DNA from: Plantago major
Lineage: Eukaryota > Streptophyta > Magnoliopsida > Lamiales > Plantaginaceae
Assembly (NCBI GenBank): GCA_026545765.1
Contig: CM048839.1
Coordinates: 58,339,677-58,403,676, forward strand
Direction: 5' to 3'
DNA: 64,000 bases
Shown here: positions 12,174-24,000 of the stretch, in pieces
Layout: each line of letters starts with the position of its first letter
Numbering within the stretch: the stretch's first letter is position 1
Notes under the pieces: generated by a model
Databases searched by the model: none
Seen by the model: only the letters and a program-made list of their open reading frames with translations
What the model was told of the DNA's origin: nothing
Position numbers and translations under genes: made by a program

Positions 12174-13135
12174 TGTTGAGGGTTTAACTCCCCAACTACT
12201 TAGATTTATTTAACTCTTCCAATGGGTGCCAAGGTAAGAGGCTCCTTGCTAGGTGAGGACCGACGCGTAAGAACCAGCGATCAACTACTCCGGTAAGGAC
12301 CTGCACACTTGAGGGGGGGGGGGGTTAGTGCCCGGTTTGCTAAGTGTCAAACCGGGATGAGACTTTACTCGAGAGTGACTGAGGATCAACTCTGTACAAT
12401 ATTTGGGATTGGGGTCGTGATGTGACTAGCGAGATGACTTGTTCGAAGTGAAGTTACTTACTTGTTGGGATGTGTGCCTTATTTATAGGCTATCATCAAA
12501 ATGGAAGGGCTTGCTAGGATTGCGCCATGTGTACGGCTAGGATTGAGCCACCAATGCTAAGATGAGGCCCATAGCCCAATAATGAAGCTTTAGCCCATGC
12601 CATCTTGGGCTTTAGGGGTAGTTTGGTCATTATTGGGAGAGTTCTTGAGGATGTGACAGAGTCTGCCGAGGTCCCAGGTTCGGAGAGGTCGGTCCGGATG
12701 CCTGATCCGGACAGTACCTGGTTGTCAGCTGAGGAAGTTCTCCTACCTGTCTAACTCTTCCGATTCGGAGCTCCTGGGTTCGGACATCTCACTCTTTGGT
12801 GCCCACTTGCTTGGTAGCTTTATGAGATGGTCATGCTGGATCCGAGTTGACATCCGTATCGGAGTCCTTGGGTCGGAGAGGGTACTGACTTAGCACTATG
12901 CTCCTTTCCCAGGGAGGCCCGGACCAAGGTGGGTCGGACCTTTGGTTCCGAGTCGGGCCTTGCAGGTCCAAATCCTTTGTCCCTTTCTTTTAGGGTGGGT
13001 CGGACCATGGATGGTCTGCCTGGATCGGACCATTGGCTCGGACTAAAGTGCCTCGGATCCTTTGGATGACTTAGGACGCCTTAGGATTCGTTCCTAGGTC
13101 CTTTATGTCGGATTGGACACATTTCCGTATCAACA
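12174..13135 (-). repeat. 3' LTR of Tat element 1
   Basis: It pairs with 25801-26753 and has the same ends. A run of 12 G at 12317-12328 is expanded relative to the partner. Confidence 0.9.
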
Positions 13136-13157
13136 TATGCCCCCCTAGTTTCCAAGT
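13136..13157 (-). other. Polypurine tract of Tat element 1
   Basis: Read on the minus strand, AACTAGGGGGGCATA directly precedes the 3' LTR. Tat element 2 has AACTAGGGGGACATA at the matching place (54493-54513). Confidence 0.75.
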
Positions 13158-13794
13158 ATCTAGTAGAAGATAGTTGTGGAACTATTGGTTTGGTGAAGCT
13201 GTTTTGAGGGAAAGAATCCGTTCTTCAGTCCAATCCGTTTCGATCTCGTTGAAAAAAGGTGTACTCCGTACTTCGTGTGGCCATTGACTTAGTCTCTCTC
13301 CCCCCCCCCCCTTTTTTCTTTTTCTAAAACATCGTCGCCGTCCGAGGGACTAGGTCCGAAGGGCAACGAAGTCAAGAAAAAAGAAAAAAGGGTATTTGTA
13401 ACGGAGACTAAGTCTTAGGCTCCGAACATTGGTAGTGTACCTTTGATGAGCTACGGTGGCGGACCATAGGTATGTGTTCCGTCCGAACCAACCTCTGTGG
13501 TCGTGGGAAGGTCCGAAGGATAATCGCTCGAGTATACGAGGTTCCTTGTGTGGACAAGTTATATTGGACTGGTAAGCCGCTAGGCGTCCGAGAAGATGAT
13601 ACTCCGGAGCTCTCATGTTGTGTGTTGCCCGAGAGAGGGAGAGTTGTTGTATTCATCTATCCAAGCGGTAAATTTGTTGTACCCATTCGTCATTTCACTT
13701 GGTATAATTGTACTATACCGTTGGATGGTTTTTGATCGACGGTGGAGATTAAATCTGAAAAATCGCGGCGGTTGGAGTTCCCAATATGGCCCTC

Positions 13795-13802
13795 TATAAA
13801 TA
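13795..13802 (+). promoter_or_regulatory. TATA box of the antisense gene, Tat element 1
   Basis: TATAAATA lies in CCCTCTATAAATAGAGGG. Tat element 2 has CCCTCTATAAATAGA at 55060-55073. A leader follows, with a GTAAGT donor near 13963 and a CCCTAG acceptor just before the ATG at 14234. Confidence 0.65.
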
Positions 13803-14233
13803 GAGGGGTTGGCCGGTTCATTTCTCATCGTTTAGAGAGATAATTTTTACATTCCGAGTACATCCGAAACAACTACCAGCAATCCGAAGCGAGCAACGAG
13901 TGGTTCGAAGTGCGTGATCCTGTGCAGAGTCAAGTCACTTCTATCTAATCATCCGAGTCCAAGTAAGTTTACTTGTCTCGTCTTATGATTAAATTATCTC
14001 TGTTGTCTTTCATCTTCAAGTTACTCGGATGTATGCTTATGATGTGTAGTATAGTTGATAACCGATACGTACTCGATGTTGACTAACACCGAATAAGCGT
14101 AGTACTAACTCCGAACTAACTGCGCCGAGTAAAGCCGCTAGTTTTGGCTTTGAACTGGCCACTTTAATATACATAAACGACCTCTCGGACTGCCATCTTA
14201 AAGCTTACGATATTGCTTTCTCCTTTCCCTAGG

Positions 14234-17200
14234 ATGTCCGAGAGTGATAGCCAAAATCGATCTGAGGCTGAGGGATATGACTCCGAGGCGATATCCTTAA
14301 CCGATAGCTCCGAGGAGATTGAGATTGTGGATGATGACGAAGTGCTGGAGGTGGAACAAGCGTTCCATCCGAGCCTGGAAGAGCCCGAGGTAAGTTCCTT
14401 ACTTCGGTTAGTTGTTCCGGATCCAGGTCCTCCGAGGCGTCAGGATTACCTGCGAGTGTCCCATGTGCAGGTTATTGTAGCGGCTCAAGAAACAAGTTCG
14501 CGAGTTGTAGGAACTCGTCGCCCGGGTCGGGCTGGCCAAGAATACGAACTTCCGGTAGAGATCCGATCTTTAATTCGCAACCTTGTTTATAATTTTAGGA
14601 GTAATCCTAATCGAGTCCCGTTCATTCCGGATCCACAGGCGCCAACTATCGAGGAAGTTCATGATACCTCGGAAGCACCTCCCAATTTGAGCATCTTCGA
14701 AGAGGGTGAGGAGGATCGTGTGCATGTCGCTGCGCCTCTTCGGACTGTCGTAGAGTTAGCGTCCTCATCCGAGGAAGATGAGGCAGAAGAAGGTGTGCGG
14801 GGCCAAGATTCTGGTTCCGAGGAGGAAGAAGGTGCAGAGCCATCCGCTAATGTGCTCCGTGTGGAAACTTCCGGGCAAGTAGGGCCGAGTCGGCAGGTGG
14901 CTGAGGAAGAGCGTCCGGAGAGGCTAAGGAAGGGTGAGGACGTTTTCCAAGTGAAGTTCCCTCGGTCTAGAGACCAGGTCACTCACCCCGATCCGGAAGG
15001 CGAGTTGAATGAAGATGGTACTCTGCCTACTTGTGCCTCAACCATCCGAGCCGATGAAGTGGATGAGCTCCGGAGAAGATATGAGATCCCGGATTGTGTG
15101 CAGATTCTCATCCCGGATGAATCTCATGCTTTTTATAATTCGCCTCCGGGCTACATGTCGGTCTATGAGATAAGTCTCCATTGCGGGTGGCGGCTACCAG
15201 TATCGTCCGAGTTTCTGGAGATTTTGAACAGCATGGGTTTGAGTCCGCACTAGATCATCCCCAACTCCCTCGGAAATTTGATGTGCTTCGGAGTGCTATG
15301 TAAAGATAAAGGCATCCCGCTCACCTTCGATAATTTTCGTAAATTATTCAACATTAGTGTTAGTAATAGGAACACATGGTTCTATACATTCGTATGTCGC
15401 CAGGCGTACACATTTTTTGTTGATCCCTTGTCCTCGTTGGGAATCCAATGGTTCAAGAGGTACATTTTCGTCCATCCGGCTCTGAAGCCCGGGCAATCCG
15501 AAGCGGAGAGGCCCACGTGGCATTTCGAGAAGAAGATCTTCCGAGGCAAACTGCCAGATTGGAAACCACCGGCACGGAACATCCCCTTGTGGATGCAAGC
15601 GTTCCATCGGAGTCAAGAGCCGGAGAAGTACTTCTTCCGAGGTCTGATATGTCAACCTCTGCCTTTCTTGGCCGGCTTGTCCGACCCAAGTTTTTGTGAC
15701 AACATGGAGGATTAGAGTAAGTGGTTTCTCTCTACCTCTGGTTGGTTGTCCGAGTCGGTTGTCTGTTTGTCGACTATATGATTACTATTTGTAGATTCTT
15801 TTGTATATTGTAACTTATTGTGATTCGGATGTGCAGCTTTCTGGTTCGAGTATACGATGTCGACCATGCGGGAGTTGAAGCGTCAGCAAAACGCTGCGCA
15901 GCGGAAGGAGTTGGCAGAGGGTTCTCGGACCCAGATTATCAAGACTTCCACCGTACTCCCGATGAGCGAGCCAAGGAATGCTGCTGTGTTCCGAGTGGAG
16001 GAGTCTCGGAGGGCTGCTGCGGGCGAAGAGGCCCAAACTATCCCTACTCCAGACAAGGGTAAGGTGGTCGGAACTAAGGGCTCGAAGAAGCCTCCGAGAT
16101 CCGTGTCCCGAGATCCTCCCGCAAGCGGATCGAGCGCTGCAGCTCCAAAAAAGTGCTCCTCCGAAGGTCCGAATCCTCCTGCCAAGAAAGGCAAGTGAAA
16201 GGTGAGCGAGGCTCCCGAGCTGGATTCGGATGCTGAAGTTGCTCGGTTGGTTGCTGCTTCGGAGCTGGAGCGGATTTCGGAGTTAACTGCCGCTCAGCGC
16301 AAGGTGAGTTTAAGTTTTTCGTTGGTTTTACATCTTCTTGTGGTTCGGAGGTATCTAACACTTCCGATGTCTCGTTTTTGTTTTTAGCTTGCTGCTGCTG
16401 TTGAAGCATGCTCCTTGGTAGCTGCTCGGAGGGCTACCCTGGAAGAAGATTTGGCCAAGGCTGAGGCTGCCCGGGCGATTGAAGCGTCCCGGTTGAACAG
16501 CACTTCGGAGCGCCTGAAGAAGGCCATTGCTGCGAAACAAAAGGCCGAGTCGGAGACGGCCAAGATGAAAAGCGCCATTTGATCTTTGGAGGCTGACTTG
16601 AAAGTGCACCAAGATAGTTTGGACGATTTCGTGGCCGTCTCTAGGACTTTCAAGGATAAGATGCTGAAGGAGCTTCGGGGAGTCCGGACAAGGGCTGTCC
16701 AAGATTTCCTTGATTCGGACTCCTACAAGTTTTTGCTCGAGTCGAAATATGATGAGGCCCGTCAAGATGGGTTTGATGCAGCTGTGGAGCAGTGCCGGAG
16801 GAAGGGTTGGATTCTGAATGACTGCGACTTGGAGGCTGAGGGGGTGTCCGCCTTCAAAAATGGAGATGGCTCGGACTTTGCTCCGGAGGGTGTCTTGGAC
16901 GAAGACTTGCTTAAATATGAATTTGTGGAGCTGGTCTGCGACGAGTCGGAGGGCAAGAAGTACAACCACGGCGGTCCGTACCTCCCATCCTTCGTCCCTC
17001 GGGTGCTTATGTCCAGTGTTTTCGTTCCTTTGGAGGATCACTTGGAGTATAACCGAGACTGGATGACTCTGCCCGGGCCTGTCCAAGGCTTTGATCGCAA
17101 CCTTGATTTGATGGAGGAGTGTCCGGCCTTCCTGAAAGAGGTTGAGGCTCGGAGAGAACGGAGGTTAGCCCAAGCAGCTCAACAGCAAGGTCAAGCGCCT

Positions 17201-17266
17201 CCGGAGAAGGATACGGGGGGGCCCTCCCGGTCTCAACCTAGTTCGTCCGAGCGACGTAGGCAGTGA
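14234..17266 (+). pseudogene. Antisense gene of Tat element 1 with PF04195-like domain
   Basis: The gene runs opposite to pol. It starts ATG at 14234 (MSESDSQNRSEAEGYDSEAI) after a leader intron. An acidic, Ser/Glu-rich N-terminal part (14234-15000) is followed by a conserved domain (about 15060-15690) with IPDESHAFYNSPPGYMSVYE and ALKPGQSEAERPTW. This domain resembles PF04195, 'putative gypsy type transposon', known from extra reading frames in plant gypsy elements. A basic linker and a coiled-coil part (about 16400-17266) complete it. GT-AG intron-like gaps lie near 15716-15837 and 16301-16387. The role is unknown in the literature I know. A few breaks are present. Tat element 2 has the same layout. 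Confidence 0.7.
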
Positions 17267-19690
17267 AGACGGGGTATGCCCCGCATTTTTTTTTAGTAGG
17301 GTGCCTCCGGGCCTAAAAACAATGTCGTTTTTTCTTTTGCTCGTCATCTTTTTGTTGGATAAATATATACTTGTTTTTTATGAACGTTTGTTGGTTCGGG
17401 CCCCTTGGTGGCTCGGAACTATTTTTGTCACGAGAATACTAACGTTGCTTGTGTTCATTCTTGCGCGTTTTAATTCCGTATTTGCGTAGTAACTCATCAA
17501 CTCTCGTAGACTCGGATAGTGGGTTTGGACCCTTGAGATCCGTACCGCTAGGTCATTAATTTGCCTGAATGCAAATTCTCCTTTGCGGGTCTTGGGGGAC
17601 GATGAACCATTCTGCCCATCCGAATCGGAATCTATAATAGGAATAAATCGGATTACGAACGGTTCGGAACCACGTCTTAGAGTGGCTGGGCTTGCGAGAA
17701 AAAGAATCACCTTGTAACGTGACAAGTAGTGACGATTCGGACGTTGACTTGGTGTGTTTTCCCGAGTCATGCAGTAGTGATGATCAGCATCAAGTACAGG
17801 GTGACTCTATACGAATCACCGTTGCTTCGGATGTTGTTATGTCAGCCCCGAGCTTGATACGTCCGAGTGAGTAGCTTAGTCGATATGCTCGACCGTATGG
17901 ATGGATTGTTGGGTTGGGCCAATGGAAGCCGAAGAGCCAGGCCCATGTGCGGCCCAAGCCCATTTCCGGTGAATATGGGACACGTGTCCGCTTCTAATTG
18001 GTCTTCTCTTTCTATATATACTACTGCCTTGTACGGCTTTTCATTAGGACATCTCGCCCTTTTATAGTAATCAAAGGTCCGGAGCTCAAGTCCGAACATT
18101 TGGTCAGAGCATGTTTATACCATCACTCTTGCCCGTGATCTCGTCCCAAGGGTTTCTCCGATGCTTCGGAAGTCTACCCGGGTTGGTTCTCGGCGAGAGT
18201 CTTGGAAATTAGATTGCTCGGAAAGCCAGCCTCGGATCTTCGAGGATACGGCCCGTACCGAGTGAGGCCTGGAATTTTTGCCAATCGATTCCTCTGATCG
18301 TCAGGCTAATCTTCTTTCTCCGGAGCTGTGGTCTATATTCGTGACCTTTAGCCCTGGAGAGGTAGATTAGCTGGATGGTTCGGGGATCTTCAAGTAGTTG
18401 TTTTTTGAACCTGCATGCATCCGAGGCAATCCGCTTCTGGGTATGCGCCCGGGGGGCGACAAGTTGGCAGAATTGGTTTAATAGAATCCCTTCCAATATT
18501 TCGTGGTTCGGTCGTAAAAAACTGCCCGAGATGTTGGAAGGCTTTCTACCAATCCTGTTGCGTCCAGTTGTTCGTGTCTCGGATTGAGGGAGCTCCGGAT
18601 GTATCCTTTTTAGTAGATCTTCCAGCCCGTCCTTGAAGATACGTATCCGAGCAGTTTGGTTCTGTTGGTGACCTTGTCTCCAAGATTGAGGGCTCGAGGG
18701 AGCTACTTGCAATTTTGGAAAGGAGTCCCCAACAGTGCTGAGCTTGTTTGGAGTCGGATCATTGGGGACTTCCGGAAGTAACCTTTCTGGTGACTCGTTT
18801 GTCTTCCACCTAAGGTCTTTCGTCTGAGCAGCTCGGTTTTGTTTGTGGCTACGTTCCAGAATTGAAGGCTCGAGGGAGCGACTTACAATTCTGGAACGGA
18901 GTCCCTGACAATACCGGTCTTGTTGGGACTCGGACCAACGGGAGCCTTCGGAGTGACTTGGGTTGATCCGACTATCCGGGTTGGTCGCTTTCCAAATACT
19001 CTGAATCTGGGGTGTATTTATAGTATTTGGTAAGAGGCGATCCAGATTGTCAGTGTGCTTCTTGCTTGCTTCGGAGCTTTCTTTCGTTCAGAAGTGATGA
19101 AGTATCTTTTCTGGAAGCATTGAATGGCCTCAGATATCTCGTCCGGCTGCTGTTAGTCTTTGGATCGTCCGAAGGATACTTCGAAATCTTTGTCAGTAAG
19201 AAATCAAAGTTGGGATGGTGGAATTCCTTCTTCCTTCGGAGCACTCACAGATGCAGCTAATAGTGCCCGGACGGGGTTTGGTTCGGTAGACCAGAGTTAG
19301 TTAGGAAGCTTCGCTGTAGAAGTAAATAGGTAGAGTAGGAGCTTGTTTTTGTAAGCCTGATTAGGGCTCTTCGGACCCTGACTTTGTAAATCTGTACCCC
19401 TGTCTTAATAAAAGCGTATTTGCCTTTGTGAAGGTCGGACACTGGCTGATAGTGTTGGTCCGATCCGGATCAATGTATGATCTAGGTTCGGATCGAGGAG
19501 TTAAATATCTTCATGGCCCGTTCGGATTATGAGATTCGGAGGACATGATTATCCACAATGTTTATGAAATCACAGTTGTATTGATTTGACGGAAATCGGA
19601 TTACAACTTGAGGGCTTCGAGGCCTTTTTCAAAAAAACAAACACAAAAAACAGGTCTACGAGATAGAGGAAGGTGACAGTCGTTGCCATA
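17267..19690. other. Region between antisense gene and integrase, Tat element 1
   Basis: No clear gene. It holds a CACGTG G-box (17981-17986) and a TATATATA stretch (18013-18020) on the plus strand. It also has two imperfect copies, about 180 bp apart, of a segment with AAGGCTCGAGGGAGC-like sequence (near 18690 and 18868). In each copy the flanks pair as an inverted repeat (TTCCAGAATTG with CAATTCTGGAA). Confidence 0.55.
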
Positions 19691-21013
19691 CTTCTCTAAG
19701 TGTAAAACTTTTGGAGATTCTTGGCATTCCAAGTTCTCTTCAAGGCCCGCCCTTGTTCATCTTCTAGTTCAAAGCTTCCATTAACTCTTGCCCCAGTAAC
19801 CTTGTACGGTCCTTCCCACTTGGGCTTAAGTTTCCCCACATGACTTAGTACGTATATCGGCTCTTCTGAGGACTAAGTCTCCAACTTGTATGTCCTTGGG
19901 AAGGACACGTTTATTGTAGGCTCGAGCGATCATGGCTTGGTACCGAAGGATGTTGGCCAGTGCCTTATCGCGCTTGTCTTCAAGGAGCTCAAGGTCATAG
20001 ATCCTTGCGAGCTCATTATCAACTGGGTTGTATTGCTGGATTCTCTGGGTTGCCACCACCGTCTCTGAAGGGATGACCGCCTCGGATCCATAGACCAAGG
20101 AGACAGGTGTTTCTTAATAATGCGGTTCGTCGTTCGATGGGCCCAAAGGACTGCGTCGAGATCATCCGCCCAACTGTCTTGGGAAGTTCTTAACCTTTTC
20201 TCCAAAATTTTGACTATAGTCTTGTTGGTGGCTTCCACCTGACCATTGGCTTGGGGTGGCCAACGGAAGTAAAGCGTTGTTCTATTTTGAAGGACTGAAG
20301 CCACTCCTTCAGCCTTGACCCAGAAAATTGTGCTCCATTGTCTGAAACTAGCACTCGTGGGAGTCCAAACCGGCAGATGATGTTTTTCCAGATGAATGTC
20401 CTCACCCTGCTTTCTGTGATGGTTGACACTGCTTCAGCTTCGACCCACTTAGTGAAGTACTCTACTGCCACTATCAAGAACTTCTTCTGATGTGTTCCTC
20501 ACGGAAAGGGACCAACTATGTCTATGCCCCATCGATCAAATGGGCATGCTATGATTGACGGAATCATAGGGTTGGTCGGGCGGTGTGGTATGTTGGCATA
20601 GTATTGGCAGTCTTCATAGGAGCGGGCGATGTTGGCAGCATCCATGTCGATAGTTGGCCAATAGTATCCCTACCTTATGATCTTTTGCGCCAAAGTTCTT
20701 CCCCCAGAATGACTTCCACAGCTTCCGGCATGGATCTCTTCCATCGCAGCTTTGCCTCTTGAGGATCTAGGTACCTCAAGTGAGTTCCGTTGTAAGATCT
20801 CTTGTAGAGATCTTCTCCCAGAATAAAGTATCTGTTAGCTCGACATTGAATCTTCCTGGCCTCTCTAGGATCCATAGGTAAAGTGCCATCCTTGAGGTAA
20901 CGGAATATATCAGTCATCCAATTCCTTTCTGTGCTCAAAAGGAACATCTTTCCGTTGGGGTTTTCCAGGGAGGATTCCGCGTGGGTCATTAGGATGACAC
21001 TTCTTGTGTCCAA
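19690..21013 (-). pseudogene. RNase H end and integrase region of Tat element 1, broken
   Basis: It continues pol. A zinc-binding start of integrase is followed by the catalytic core with TKWVEAEAV, VSDNGAQFSGS and a QANGQVEATNK part, and then DIQVGDLVLRR of the C-terminal region. Integrase in this family inserts the DNA copy into chromosomes. The region is broken in a few places. No chromodomain is visible, in line with the Tat/Athila branch. Confidence 0.8.
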
Positions 21014-21076
21014 AGCTCCTAAGGCCGAGGCGTACTTGGAGAGGGCATCGGCCTTTTCATTCCATTCTCTGTGAAA

Positions 21077-24000
21077 TTAGTCAAGAGTAAATTCTTCAAA
21101 TTGCTCAACCTCTTTCTTGAGGAGTTCCAAGTATTTGATCATGTTAGGTCCTTTGGTGGTGAAAGACCCGAAAAACTGGGATTGTACGAGCTGGGAGTCT
21201 GTGTAGGCTTTGATCCTTTTTACTTGAAGGGCTTTCGCCATTCTTAGGCCGGTGATAAGTGCTTCATATTCGGCCTCGTTGTTTGTCACTTTGAAATTGA
21301 GAGTGATGGCGTACTCTAGCTTGGCTCCTTCAGGACTTTCAAGGAAAATTCCTATTCCTCCCAACCGTCCGGTTGATGATCCGTCCACTTGTAATGTCCA
21401 ACATTCTTTGTTTCTTTCCTTGCCTCCTGAAGTGAGAGTGAGTGCTTTCTCAACCTCCTGCTTCTTGTCGGAAGACGCGGTTGTCGAGGTATCGAGTTCT
21501 TCATCCAAGAGAAACATGTGCCTCACTCTTAGTGAATCATCCATAGGTTGGTAGTATTCAGTCATAGGCTGGACGCTACCTCTTTGTGTCTCTTCTGCTT
21601 CTTCCTCTCCACTTGATTCCTTGATCTGGGCAATCACCACATGACTAGCCTTTTCCTGGGAATTTTTGTTCTCTTCTTCTGCTTTCTCTGGATAGTCGGC
21701 CAGAACTTGCGCTCTCTTGGCAGATGGGGCTTGATACCCAATATCATATTCACTTAGCTCAATAGCCCATTTGGACAGGCGTCCTGACTGATCCGGTTTT
21801 TCCAAGACATGTTTGAGTGGCTCATTTGTAAGGACCACAATCCGATGCCACTTGAAGTAAGGCTTTAGTCGTCGTGCAGTGTAAACCAGTGCGAAGGCGA
21901 GCTTCTCAATCCTGACATATCTGGCCTCAGAGCCTACAAGAGCTTTGCTCAAGTAGTAGATTGGTAAATGCTCGTTGTCTTGTAGCCGTACCAGTACAGA
22001 ACTCATTGCTTCATCAGTGGTGGCCAAATAGAGGTAAAGAGTTTCATCCTCCATGGGTTTAGACAGAAGGGGCGGCGAGAGGAGATACTTTTTCAAGTTT
22101 TCCAGGGCTTCTTCACACTCCTTTGTCCACTCGAACTTATTTCCTTTTCGTAAGATCTTAAAGAAGGAAAGGTTCTTCTCGGCGGACCTTGAGATAAAAT
22201 GGCTCAACGCCATCACCTTTCCTAGAAGCTTCTGAACTTCATTGACGGTCTTGGGCTGTGGCAGATCTACGATTGCCTTTATTTTCTCTGGGTTAGCGCT
22301 GATGCCTCTTTCTGTGACCATGTAGCCGAGGAATTTTCCTCCTTTCACCCCGAAAGTGCACTTTTCAGGGTTCAGCTTCATTCCATATTTCCGGAGAATA
22401 GAAAAGCAATTGTTGAGGTGTTCGATGTGCTCCTCTTCAGTCTTGCTTTTCACAAGCATGTCATCCACATAGACTTCCATGGTTTTTCTTAATTCTTCCT
22501 TGAACATCTTGTTTACCAGCCGTTGGTGAGTAGCTCCTGCATTCTTGAGGCCAAAGGGCATGACCTTGAAGCAATAGACTCCTCCGGCCGCAAAGAATGC
22601 CATTTTCTTGATGTCTTCTTGAGCCATCCTAATCTGGTAGAAGCCTTGGTATGCATCCATGAAGCTTAGAAGTGCACATCCTGAAGTGGAATCAACCAGC
22701 TGGTCTATGCGTGGCAATAGATAGGGATCCTTTGGACAAAACTTGTTGAGTCTAGTGAAGTCATTGCACATTCTCCACTTTCCTGGAGCTTTTTCGACGA
22801 GGACCACGTTGCAGACCCAATCGGAGTATCTGACTTCTTCGATATGACCTGCTTTCATCAACTTGTCAACCTCCCCTGCTATGATAGCATCCTCAACTGG
22901 TCCGAAGTCTTTCCTCTTTTGCCGGATGTGCTTGACCGTAGGATCCATGTTCAGACGGTGAACCGCAATCCTTGGGTCTATCCCCTTGAGATCATCTGTG
23001 CTCCAAGCAAAGATGTCGCGATTGTCACGAAGGCAAGTGATGAGCTTCAGCTCTATTTCCGTACTCATCTCCGTTCCAATCCGAGTTGTTCTTTCCGGAT
23101 TTCCTTCGACCAGTTGGACCTCTTTCAAGGCTTCATGGGATTCTATTCTAGCTGTCTTGGGGAACTTTTCTCTGAACGATCCAATACCGATCTCTTCCTT
23201 TGGTGGCGTTAGAGTAATGGGAGAATGGCTAAGAGGGCCCTTAGTGACCGAAAGGACAGGTTCTGTGGCCCCTCTGGTTGACATGATGTAGCACTCCCAG
23301 GCTTCTCTAATGTTGCCCATTTCTTCCCCTACGCCGTTCGGGGTTGGAAACTTCACCCTGTTGTGTAGGGGAGAAGCGATTGCTCTGAATTGGTTAAGTC
23401 CCGGGCGGCCCAAGATCGCGTTATAGTCGAAGGTGCTATCTACTACCACAAAGAGGATAGTCTGGGTCACTCTTGTCGGAAAAGTGCCCATGGAGACTTG
23501 CAGTGGTATACTTCCAATGGGACGTACTACAGACCCTCCAAAACCTACTAATGAGGTATATACTCGTCCATATTGTATTTGCCCCAGATGCATTTGCTCA
23601 ACAGTCCTTTTGGATAGGACATTGGAGGAGCTTCCTGTGTCGATTAGTACCTTGTTGACCTTGTAAGTGGCAATCACTAGAGAAACGACCAAAGGGACGT
23701 CGGGGTCCTTGAGATCTCCTCCGCCAGACGTTGGTGGGGGGATCTCGCTATCGTCAAAGGTGATTGCATTTGTGCCTTTCAAGGCTGGTGGACCGTAAGC
23801 CCTGTCGTTGTTTCTTAAGTGTTGCGCGGTCCTTTCCCTTGCATTTCTGCTATCTCCCCCTGTTGGTCCTCCTGCAATGGCGTTGATAACTCCACTGTAA
23901 GGGAGGTTCTCCATTTCTGTCTCTTCGTGGTACCCTTGATATCTTTGGGCCTGCCGAGGTGGGATTTCCGCTGGAGGTGGCGGTAAAGATCCTGTCGGAG

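Larger units (their letters stand above)
13136..14233 (+). other. Non-coding region between 3' LTR and antisense gene, Tat element 1
   Basis: It holds the polypurine tract, a C run followed by T near 13303, the TATA box at 13795 and the intron-like leader of the antisense gene. It has no coding content of its own. Confidence 0.6.

Noticed and set aside
12174-13135. Open frames inside the Tat LTRs (for example 12820-13008 and 26363-26626)
   Set aside because: They are identical only because the LTRs are duplicates; LTRs are regulatory, and no domain is seen.
13350-13828. Several overlapping open frames on both strands before the antisense gene
   Set aside because: Short, mutually overlapping, in the leader region of the Tat element, and not conserved in Tat element 2.
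14234-17266. Possibility that the antisense gene of Tat element 1 is a host gene with an LTR element around it
   Set aside because: The same gene occurs at the same place and orientation in Tat element 2, and PF04195-like frames are known from gypsy elements.
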